The notes under the pieces: model-generated
Databases searched by the model: none
Told to the model about the DNA's origin: nothing
The model's input: the letters and a program-made list of their open reading frames with translations, nothing else
Translations under genes and position numbers: made by a program
NCBI RefSeq assembly: GCF_007786475.1
Contig: NZ_VNJJ01000001.1
Coordinates: forward strand, 124,001 to 188,000
Length of the DNA stretch: 64,000 nucleotides
Direction of reading: 5' to 3'
Source: Cohnella terricola
GTDB lineage: Bacteria > Bacillota > Bacilli > Paenibacillales > Paenibacillaceae
Shown: positions 34,965 through 41,256 of the stretch, piece by piece
How positions within the stretch are numbered: the stretch's first letter is position 1
How the letters are laid out: each line of letters begins with the position of its first letter

Positions 34965-35417
34965 ATGAAAGAAAGCAAGCATGAGGACTGGCAGTGGGAT
35001 AAAGGACCGATTGGTCGGCTTGTCAAAACTGGCTATGTTACGTTGCGTAGAGAAGTGGAAGAATTATTAAGACCTCTGGGTTTAACCCACACGCAATGGA
35101 GCTTGTTGAGTGTTATTCGCCATTTTCCAGGCATTTCGCCATCTCAATTAGAACCAATTCTGATGATTGAAAGGCCAAGCGTCACCAGTCTGCTGAACGG
35201 GTTGGAAAGCAAGGAACTAATCATCCGAAAGAATCATCCGCAAGATGGTCGGTACAAACTTATTTATTTAACGGAAACGGGTTTGAAATTGGCAGAAGAG
35301 ACGCAACATTTCACTACTGTTGTAGAAGAACGGGTTAAAGATGGAATGACGGCGGACGAATTCGAATCCTTAAAGGCACTCCTTGTCAAAATGGTCGATT
35401 TATTCGCAAAAGAGTGA
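34965..35417 (+). CDS. MarR-family regulator of the doxX operon
   Basis: A winged-helix repressor of 150 residues. The core reads LTHTQWSLLSVIRHFPGISP, then RPSVTSLLNGLESKELIIRK and the wing DGRYKLIYLTETG. ATG at 34965 follows AGAGGTG. No cysteine is present, so redox sensing by a thiol is excluded. The palindrome TTAGAATTCTAA sits in its own promoter and in that of doxX immediately downstream. The arrangement recalls B. subtilis MhqR/CatR modules, where MarR-type or HxlR-type repressors control DoxX and VOC dioxygenase genes in response to quinones. Confidence 0.9.
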   Translation: MKESKHEDWQWDKGPIGRLVKTGYVTLRREVEELLRPLGLTHTQWSLLSVIRHFPGISPSQLEPILMIERPSVTSLLNGLESKELIIRKNHPQDGRYKLIYLTETGLKLAEETQHFTTVVEERVKDGMTADEFESLKALLVKMVDLFAKE

Positions 35418-35452
35418 CGATCATTTTTTTAAGAATATAGTTAGAATTCTAA
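35414..35452 (+). promoter_or_regulatory. doxX promoter with second MarR operator
   Basis: GTGACG (35414-35419, overlapping the marR stop) and TATAGT (35436-35441) are 16 bases apart. The palindrome TTAGAATTCTAA at 35441-35452 overlaps the -10 box and covers the start point, an arrangement expected for repression. Confidence 0.7.
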
Positions 35453-35474
35453 TTAAATAAGAAGGAGAAAAATC

Positions 35475-35885
35475 ATGAAGAAATGGGTTCGTATTGCGGG
35501 ATGGATCGTTGTAGGTCTGACTTCATTATTTTTTATTCAGAGTGGAATTCAGAAGTTGGTGGGTACAGAACAGATGGTCGATATGTTTCATGAGTTAGGC
35601 TATCCCGACTGGAGTCGAGTCGTAGTTGGATTGATTGAAATAGTAGGCGCGGTTCTGTTGGCTTTACCGCGCTTGACCTTCTACTCTGCAGCCGCGCTTG
35701 GAACACTTATGATTGGAGCAGTTGCTTCCGAATTGTTAGCCGGTCAGGGTCTGGGAGCCTTATTGCCTGGTCAATGGTTGCTCTTATTGGGTCTGATTGC
35801 AGGAGTGCGAATCAAATTAAATATACAATCAAAAGCAAGGAGAGTTGAGAACAGTGACAAAAGATTCCAAAAAACTGACATTTGA
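35475..35885 (+). CDS. DoxX-family membrane protein
   Basis: A 136-residue membrane protein with four helices, the first two joined by the FIQSGIQKLVGTEQMVDMFH motif typical of DoxX/CatD/MhqP proteins. These small proteins accompany thiol-stress or quinone-degrading enzymes and may form membrane oxidoreductase complexes. RBS GAAGGAG. It is preceded by a MarR operator and overlaps the VOC gene that follows by 32 bases, a tight operon. Confidence 0.87.
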   Translation: MKKWVRIAGWIVVGLTSLFFIQSGIQKLVGTEQMVDMFHELGYPDWSRVVVGLIEIVGAVLLALPRLTFYSAAALGTLMIGAVASELLAGQGLGALLPGQWLLLLGLIAGVRIKLNIQSKARRVENSDKRFQKTDI

Positions 35886-36342
35886 AAGTTTCGGTTGGTT
35901 AGGCTTTCATCATGTGGCCTTAGTTACTCCGGACTTGGACGCAACCATTCTCTTTTATGAAGATGTGCTTGGAATGCACTCATCAACGGTATACCCAGCA
36001 CTCTCTCAGCGCGGCAGGCACTGTTTTGTAAAACCTGGTGAAACGGAATCGTGGGGAATTCATTTTTTCGAATACCCGGATGCCCAAATATTTCAAAGCA
36101 CTGATGCGCTGAGACGTCTTGCGGAAAATCCGGAGTCGGCTGATTTATATCGATTCGTGTCCGGAGCGCTTCAACATATCGCGTTTGCACTCGCATCAGA
36201 AGAAGATGGGTTGGCCTTGCGCAGTAAACTAAACAGCCACGGAGTTGCAATGACAGAAATCTACGATCAGGGTAAAATACGCAATTTTATTTTTGTTGAT
36301 AATAATGGAATCCAGTTGGAAGCCGCATGGCCAAAGAAGTAA
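35854..36342 (+). CDS. VOC-family protein (glyoxalase/dioxygenase fold)
   Basis: A 162-residue single-unit VOC protein. It contains GFHHVALVTPDLDATILFYEDVLG, with a probable metal ligand in the HHVA motif, and a second metal region LQHIAFAL; the terminal strand is FIFVDNNGIQLEAAWP with the third ligand Glu. It therefore looks metal-competent, unlike many VOC relatives. The start is GTG 35854 or TTG 35845; AAGGAG lies at 35837. It is expected to act with DoxX on a quinone, catechol or aldehyde, by analogy with catDE and mhqOP. Confidence 0.87.
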   Translation: MTKDSKKLTFESFGWLGFHHVALVTPDLDATILFYEDVLGMHSSTVYPALSQRGRHCFVKPGETESWGIHFFEYPDAQIFQSTDALRRLAENPESADLYRFVSGALQHIAFALASEEDGLALRSKLNSHGVAMTEIYDQGKIRNFIFVDNNGIQLEAAWPKK

Positions 36343-36492
36343 GGCAATTGGGGATAGGAACTGAAACATGAAATAGAAGATATCCTGCAAACAACCACCA
36401 ACGGGTTGCAAACATTAGCGTTTTAATCACACCAACCTTTCGGGTGCTACCTTGCAGCATTTGGACTATTGTTGGCGCTCTCTTCATCATAA

Positions 36493-36609
36493 GCAGGTGA
36501 TTCCGACCAGAACGAAATAGAGAAATTATTGAAGCGAGCCTATGATCTGGGCTTTCATTATTCCCAACTGAACAGAGATGTGTTTCTTGCTTCGAACTAT
36601 GCGCATTAA
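36493..36609 (+). pseudogene. Short C-terminal gene remnant
   Basis: A 38-codon segment without a start reads like a genuine helical protein end (EIEKLLKRAYDLGFHYSQ, NRDVFLASNYAH, stop). An in-frame stop precedes it. The parent gene was not recognised. The whole 336-base stretch 36343-36678 holds nothing else except a terminator. Confidence 0.35.
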
Positions 36610-36631
36610 CATTGTAACCGGATCGCCGTAT

Positions 36632-36661
36632 AACACTGACCTTGCGAGGTTAGTGTTTTTT
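36632..36661 (+). terminator. Intrinsic terminator
   Basis: AACACTGACCT (36632-36642) pairs with AGGTTAGTGTT (36647-36657), with one mismatch, followed by five more T residues. It points rightward and probably ends transcripts from the doxX-VOC operon. Confidence 0.75.
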
Positions 36662-36678
36662 CGTGTGGATTCCTTTTT

Positions 36679-37122
36679 TCAAATTAGCGAACGATAAATC
36701 TTGGATAGCCCTCTTTCAATCGCCGCTCGCTCATCTTCGTCCAGAACGCTAAGGAAATAGTTTTTGATCCCATCCGCATAGGTAGGCCATGTGGCCAGAA
36801 ACGCTTTTTTCCCTTCCCGGGTCAACACCGCGAACGCTCCTCTACGGTCTTCCTCCGTTCGTTCCCTCTTCACGAATCCTTCCCGTTCCAACCGTTCGAC
36901 GACCCGCGTCAGACCGCTGCGCGTCAGCACCACATGCTTCGCCAACTCGGTCATTCGGAGCTTTTTGTCCGGGGACTGATACAAGGCCACCAGGACGTCG
37001 TACGTCGTCAGCGGGATTTTCCTTTGATCCGACAAATCTTTCTCGATTCTTTCGATTACGGCTGCATGTGCGTTCACGAATGCGCGCCATACCGCCAATT
37101 GGTGTTCATCGAGCCGTTTCAT
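36679..37122 (-). CDS. MarR-family regulator of the EamA-azoR operon
   Basis: A 147-residue repressor with LTTYDVLVALYQSPDKKLRM, recognition helix TRSGLTRVVERLEREGFVKR and wing RTEEDRRGAFAVLTREG. Its GC content is high like the core genes. It is divergent from the EamA exporter gene, and the 132-base spacer carries two inverted copies of TTGACTRAGCAAAT, which overlap the probable -35 boxes of both genes. It probably represses itself and the EamA-azoreductase operon until an electrophile or quinone binds. Confidence 0.9.
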   Translation of the reverse strand: MKRLDEHQLAVWRAFVNAHAAVIERIEKDLSDQRKIPLTTYDVLVALYQSPDKKLRMTELAKHVVLTRSGLTRVVERLEREGFVKRERTEEDRRGAFAVLTREGKKAFLATWPTYADGIKNYFLSVLDEDERAAIERGLSKIYRSLI

Positions 37123-37173
37123 GCACAGTCCCTCCTGAATGTCTCAACTAATAACATCATATACGAAAAGTTG

Positions 37174-37230
37174 TTGACTGAGCAAATAACTCGTGATATT
37201 TTATTGTTCAAGAAATATTTGCTTAGTCAA
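37174..37230. promoter_or_regulatory. Divergent promoters with paired MarR operators
   Basis: TTGACTGAGCAAAT (37174-37187) and ATTTGCTTAGTCAA (37217-37230) are inverted copies of each other with one mismatch. The first supplies a -35 TTGACT for the EamA gene, with TATTTT 17 bases on (37197-37202); the second supplies the mirror -35 for marR. Binding at each would shut off one promoter. Confidence 0.65.
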
Positions 37231-37254
37231 ATAAATGGGGAGGAGCTATCTGCG

Positions 37255-38130
37255 ATGAGCGGCATTTTGTTTGGTCTGTTATCCGCTTTCTCTTTCGGCA
37301 CAGCCGATTATTTGGCAGGTAGGGCGAGTCGGAAAACGGGGATTTTTTCGACGCTCTATTTCATGCAGCTGGTCGGGTTGATCTTCCTGACCGTTGCCAT
37401 GACGTTGGCGGGACAGTGGGGCAAATTGCCGGTCGATCCGAACGCAGTCTTATCGGCAAGCCTGTGGATGGCGTTGGATCTAATCGGCATACTTTTGCTA
37501 TACCAAGGGCTCGTTTCCGGTAAAGCGTCTATCGTCGCCCCTATTGCCTCCAGTTTCTCGGTCATCACCGTCATCCTGGCCTTGGCGTCCGGAGAGCGAA
37601 TCGATATAGGGAGACTAACGGCGATCGTTCTGACTTTTGTCGGCGTCCTTTTGACTACGCTGGTTTTATCGTCGAAACAAAAGATGGCAAGACCCAGTAG
37701 GAAGCTGGAAAGCGGGGCGGTATGGGCGATATTGGCTGCCTTGTTTCTCGGAGTGGCTTTTTTCGGTCTTCGTTATACGCAGCAATCGCTTGGCGGTCTG
37801 GCGACGGTATGGATCGGCCGGCTGCAGGCGACGATACTGCTCCCGATTGTATTTGCTTGTCTGAAGAAGCGTATCGGACTCGCACTCCCGGATTTCAAGA
37901 GCGCTGGCCTGATGGTCATCGTCGGCATTCTCGACGCTGCGGCTCTGGTCAGTTACAATTTCGGGCTCGGTTTGGCAAACACCTCGATTGTCATCGCCGC
38001 AACTTCGCTGTTTGCCGTCGTTACCTTCCTATGGGGAGTGCTGCTCGACCGGGAAAAACCTGCATGGAACCAGTGGTTGGGAACCGGCTGTACATTCATA
38101 GGCATTTTCATCATTTCCTTGCTCCAATAA
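37255..38130 (+). CDS. EamA/DMT-superfamily exporter
   Basis: A 291-residue membrane protein with ten helices in two homologous halves (FGLLSAFSFGTADYLAGRAS and AILAALFLGVAFFGLRYTQQ start the repeats). DMT exporters move amino acids, nucleosides or small toxic metabolites; the substrate is unknown. ATG at 37255 follows GGGGAGGAG; a long open frame upstream overlaps marR and is not coding. It is followed 22 bases later by an azoreductase gene in the same operon, under MarR control. Confidence 0.88.
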   Translation: MSGILFGLLSAFSFGTADYLAGRASRKTGIFSTLYFMQLVGLIFLTVAMTLAGQWGKLPVDPNAVLSASLWMALDLIGILLLYQGLVSGKASIVAPIASSFSVITVILALASGERIDIGRLTAIVLTFVGVLLTTLVLSSKQKMARPSRKLESGAVWAILAALFLGVAFFGLRYTQQSLGGLATVWIGRLQATILLPIVFACLKKRIGLALPDFKSAGLMVIVGILDAAALVSYNFGLGLANTSIVIAATSLFAVVTFLWGVLLDREKPAWNQWLGTGCTFIGIFIISLLQ

Positions 38131-38152
38131 AAAAATGATTGAGGTGAATTGG

Positions 38153-38788
38153 ATGAAATCAATCCTGTATATTACCGCGAATCCGAAGCGCGAGGAGTTG
38201 TCCAACAGTCTGACGGTGGGCCGTCGTTTGGTGAATGCGTACCGATCCTTGAATCCCGACGCCGCGATAACCGAAATCGACGTCTACCGGCAGCCGATTC
38301 CGCTCGTGAACGAACATTTCTTAGCCGCGCGTCCGAAGATTGCGGCCGGAGAAGTGCCTGACCAGCTTCCGCCCGAAGAAAAGGAAATCACGGAGAGATT
38401 CTATGCCCGCACCTTGCAGTTCATGGAAGCAGATACGTATATTTTCGCCTTTCCGTTGTGGAACTTCGGGGTGCCGCCACTGCTGAAAGCTTATGTTGAC
38501 ACAATAAAAGTGGCGCGGAAAACGTTCCGCTATACGCCCGCCGGTCCGGAAGGTTTGCTGAAAAATAAAACGGCCGTGCTCATTCAATCCAGCGGGGACG
38601 TGTACACGACCGGTCCGTTACGGGAATATGAACATGGGAGCCGGTATTTGAAGTCCGTCTTATCGTTCATCGGCGTGGAGAGGATCGAAACGATCCTCAT
38701 GGAAGGAATGGACAAAAGCGGGGGAGATGCCACGGAGAAGAGAAATCAGGCAATCGAGCGTGCTGTGGAGCTTGCAAAGACGCTGTGA
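38153..38788 (+). CDS. azoR: FMN-dependent NADH-azoreductase (second copy)
   Basis: A 211-residue flavodoxin-fold reductase. KSILYITANPKREELSNSL starts the fold; AFPLWNFGVPPLLKAYVDTI and LLKNKTAVLIQSSGDVY bind FMN. ATG at 38153 follows TGAGGTGAATTGG. It is only moderately similar to the azoreductase at 28456 and differs in base composition, so they are not a recent duplication. It is co-transcribed with the EamA exporter under a MarR repressor, the same pairing of quinone reductase with thiol-stress regulator known from B. subtilis azoR2-MhqR. Confidence 0.9.
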   Translation: MKSILYITANPKREELSNSLTVGRRLVNAYRSLNPDAAITEIDVYRQPIPLVNEHFLAARPKIAAGEVPDQLPPEEKEITERFYARTLQFMEADTYIFAFPLWNFGVPPLLKAYVDTIKVARKTFRYTPAGPEGLLKNKTAVLIQSSGDVYTTGPLREYEHGSRYLKSVLSFIGVERIETILMEGMDKSGGDATEKRNQAIERAVELAKTL

Positions 38789-38799
38789 TGAATTGGAGT

Positions 38800-39120
38800 G
38801 GTCGTTCAGCGTCTGGGGCTTCAAGACAGTTCCTCTTACCGACCGTGCAAAGAAGAACCTTCGCCGTCTAGTCAGACGGTCTATCGCGTATCCGCCCGAA
38901 TTGTGCCACTGAGCGAAGAGGCGCTAGCGCATTTTCGGCATCGTGAGTCGGCGTTTGTGTTGCTGACCGATATTCGCGATGACCAACGGGCTCCCCGATG
39001 CCGAGGTGTTGCGGCTGTACAAGGAGCAACACGAAGCGGACGGAATTTGTAGCCGCTGGTTGCCCTGCAAACGTACTCGTCCGTCAACAGCTCCACCAAT
39101 TTCCATTTTTTTATGGAGAA
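38800..39120 (+). pseudogene. Decayed IS1634/IS4-type transposase fragment
   Basis: The stretch between azoR and the TetR gene holds a frameshifted piece of a DDE transposase. One frame gives YRVSARIVPLSEEAL, then HRESAFVLLTDI; the continuation LPDAEVLRLYKEQHEADGI is in a different frame, and a final PPISIFLW piece follows. The RRESTFVLLT and EVLRLYKEQ signatures belong to the C-terminal part of IS1634-family transposases. No start, no terminal repeats and no catalytic triad remain, so the element is dead. It marks past insertion at this point. Confidence 0.65.
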
Positions 39121-39141
39121 CATGCGCGGAAGATGAGTTAC

Positions 39142-39726
39142 TTAATCGTGAAGCGTGTATTTATCATATAACACTTGACCAATCTGATGAAAGGATAACG
39201 ATTTAGGATTTGCACGTGCTAAAAGCATTGATCCGATGAGCGTTGATAAAAATAAAGATGCTTCAGCATGAGTATCTGCATGACAATTAAATGCGTTGCA
39301 CTTAACCCCTTCCTCTAAAGTTTTTGCCAACCAATCCAGATTGAGTTGCAGAAATAACTTCACTTCTTGCTGAATCGAATCTTCCAAAGTAATGATATCG
39401 CTGCTCAGCATAACACATAAACAAATTCTGCCATCTTCTGAGAAAATAGACTGATAGGCTTGCAGATACTCCTGCAATTTCTCCCGAGAACCCAATTCTG
39501 ATTGATCGACTTGTTCCAATACCTCTTGAATCGTTTTTCGGTATCGTTTCATTAGCTCAAGCCCTAAATCTGTTTTGCTAGGAAAGTAGTAATGGATACT
39601 TGACGTTTTGATATCGAGTTCCTTAGCGATATCGGCATAACTAAAAGCATTAAAGCCTTTTCGTTGGATGAGTTTTTGGGCAGTATCCATGATGTTTTGG
39701 TGAGTGCTCTTCTTTGTATTCATCAT
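39142..39726 (-). CDS. TetR-family regulator
   Basis: A 194-residue repressor. The HTH spans AFSYADIAKELDIKTSSIHYYF, followed by PSKTDLGLELMKRYRK; the ligand domain contains a CLCVMLSSDI segment as in the AcrR/YxaF branch. It is divergent from a hydrolase/NTF2 operon. A 48-bp near-perfect palindrome lies in the shared space, and a related sequence CTATTAGTAGATAAAAAT lies 15 bases before its own start, so it probably represses both directions. The base composition is AT-rich like the genes it faces, suggesting that the module moved as a unit. Confidence 0.9.
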   Translation of the reverse strand: MMNTKKSTHQNIMDTAQKLIQRKGFNAFSYADIAKELDIKTSSIHYYFPSKTDLGLELMKRYRKTIQEVLEQVDQSELGSREKLQEYLQAYQSIFSEDGRICLCVMLSSDIITLEDSIQQEVKLFLQLNLDWLAKTLEEGVKCNAFNCHADTHAEASLFLSTLIGSMLLARANPKSLSFHQIGQVLYDKYTLHD

Positions 39727-39740
39727 GATGATATTTTAAC

Positions 39741-39758
39741 CTATTAGTAGATAAAAAT
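39741..39758. promoter_or_regulatory. Secondary TetR operator half
   Basis: CTATTAGTAGATAAAAAT resembles the right half of the large palindrome at 39794 (CTACTAGTAG followed by GTAGATAAAAT) and contains the palindromic core CTAYTAGTAG. It lies next to the tetR start, as expected for autoregulation. Confidence 0.45.
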
Positions 39759-39793
39759 AAATCCAAAAAGAGCATTGAAAATCTGTTCGAAAT

Positions 39794-39841
39794 CCATTAT
39801 GATTTTATCTATCTACTAGTAGGTAGATAAAATCATAATGG
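39794..39841. promoter_or_regulatory. 48-bp palindromic TetR operator
   Basis: The sequence from CCATTAT to ATAATGG is symmetric about CTAG at 39816-39819, with a single mismatched pair in 24 (TATCTATC on the left, GGTAGATA on the right). It ends at the RBS of the hydrolase gene. Its length would accommodate two TetR dimers. Confidence 0.75.
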
Positions 39842-39853
39842 AGGTACTACCGT

Positions 39854-40726
39854 ATGAATAATTTAACAACGACTTATGCTACCGCAACAATTGAAGGCTT
39901 GGACATTTTTTATCGCGAAGCAGGTCCCAAAAATGCGCCTACTATTTTATTATTACATGGATTTCCGACTTCCAGTCATATGTACCGAAATCTGATAACT
40001 GGATTGGCTCAACACTATCGTGTGATCGCGCCGGATTATCCGGGATTTGGCAACAGCAGCGCGCCTGAGCATCACCAATTTTCGTATCGATTTGACACTT
40101 TTGCCTCTTTAATAGAAAAGCTTTTAGCACATTTGCAAATCGATGATTTCTTTGTTTATTTAATGGATTATGGTGCGCCAGTTGGTTTCCGCATCGCTAG
40201 CAGCAATCCAAATCGAGTCAAAGGGCTTATTGTTCAAAACGGAAATGCTTATGAAGAAGGATTAGCAGAATTTTGGATTCCAATTAAAGAATATTGGAAC
40301 AATCCAACCGATAATGAAAAACGAGAAGCGCTCCGCTGGCTAACAAGTTTTGATGCAACCAAATGGCAGTATACACATGGTGTAGAAGACGTATCACGAG
40401 TTAGCCCTGATACGTATACATTGGATCAAATTTACTTAGATCGACCTGGAAATCAAGAAATACAATTGGATTTATTTTTAGACTATGGTTCTAACCCACC
40501 ATTATATCCTGCTTGGCAAAAATATTTTCGCGATTTCCAACCACCTACCTTGATTGTATGGGGGAAAGGAGACGAAATCTTCCCAGCAAGTGGAGCTTAT
40601 CCTTATTTGCGTGATTTACCTCAAGCAGATCTGCACATCTTGGATGATGCAAGCCACTTTGCTTTGGAAACACATGGAGAAAAAATCAAAAATCTGATGT
40701 TGGCGTTCTTAAACAAACATAAATAA
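39854..40726 (+). CDS. Alpha/beta hydrolase, haloalkane dehalogenase/epoxide hydrolase type
   Basis: A 290-residue hydrolase. The nucleophile elbow is [12 protein letters not shown] with Asp105 in place of serine, the arrangement of haloalkane dehalogenases and epoxide hydrolases; the oxyanion motif is [10 protein letters not shown] and the catalytic His268 is in [11 protein letters not shown]. The cap region contains two tryptophans. An Asp nucleophile points to dehalogenation or epoxide opening rather than ester cleavage. It is about 40% GC, controlled by the divergent TetR, and followed by an NTF2-like gene in the same operon. Confidence 0.87.
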   Translation: MNNLTTTYATATIEGLDIFYREAGPKNAPTILLLHGFPTSSHMYRNLITGLAQHYRVIAPDYPGFGNSSAPEHHQFSYRFDTFASLIEKLLAHLQIDDFFVYLMDYGAPVGFRIASSNPNRVKGLIVQNGNAYEEGLAEFWIPIKEYWNNPTDNEKREALRWLTSFDATKWQYTHGVEDVSRVSPDTYTLDQIYLDRPGNQEIQLDLFLDYGSNPPLYPAWQKYFRDFQPPTLIVWGKGDEIFPASGAYPYLRDLPQADLHILDDASHFALETHGEKIKNLMLAFLNKHK

Positions 40727-40745
40727 ATCGAAAGAAGTGGAACCC

Positions 40746-41165
40746 ATGACAAATATCATAAAACCACCATTTACATTAGAAACAGCGCGAGCAAAAGTAA
40801 AAGCAGCCCAAGATGCTTGGAATACACGTGATCCTGAAAAAGTCGCTTTGGCGTACACCATTGATTCTCAGTGGAGAAATCGTGCCCAATTTTTTGTTGG
40901 CAGAGAAGCGATTGTCGCATTTTTGAAAAACAAATGGGAAAAAGAAATGGACTATCGTCTCATGAAAGAATTGTGGGCATATACAGACAATCGAATTTCC
41001 GTCCGTTTTGAGTATGAGTGGAGAGATGCTGATACCAATCAATGGATGCGAACACACGGAAACGAACACTGGGAATTTGACCAAGATGGTTTGATGAAAA
41101 GAAGAGATATGAGTGCAAATGACTATACCATTGAAGAATCCGACCGCAAGTATAAAGTCCTTTAA
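40746..41165 (+). CDS. NTF2-like protein, DUF1348 family
   Basis: A 139-residue SnoaL/NTF2-fold protein. The family signature is [20 protein letters not shown], then [20 protein letters not shown] and a terminal [23 protein letters not shown]1348 proteins are dimeric cone-shaped folds of unknown activity, often beside hydrolases and TetR regulators. ATG 40746 is preferred over GTG 40737. It is the last gene of the TetR-controlled operon and is followed by a terminator. Confidence 0.88.
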   Translation: MTNIIKPPFTLETARAKVKAAQDAWNTRDPEKVALAYTIDSQWRNRAQFFVGREAIVAFLKNKWEKEMDYRLMKELWAYTDNRISVRFEYEWRDADTNQWMRTHGNEHWEFDQDGLMKRRDMSANDYTIEESDRKYKVL

Positions 41166-41178
41166 AATTTTGCATGTC

Positions 41179-41228
41179 AAAAATCAGACAGCGAGCAGTC
41201 AATGATCTGCCAGCCGTCTGATTTTTTT
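41179..41228. terminator. Bidirectional terminator
   Basis: AAAAATCAGAC (41179-41189) pairs with GTCTGATTTTT (41216-41226), ending in a T-run on the right and an A-run on the left. It separates the NTF2-like gene from the convergent AraC-type gene. Confidence 0.8.
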
Positions 41229-41256
41229 ATCACGATTTTATGAAACACGGATTAAA

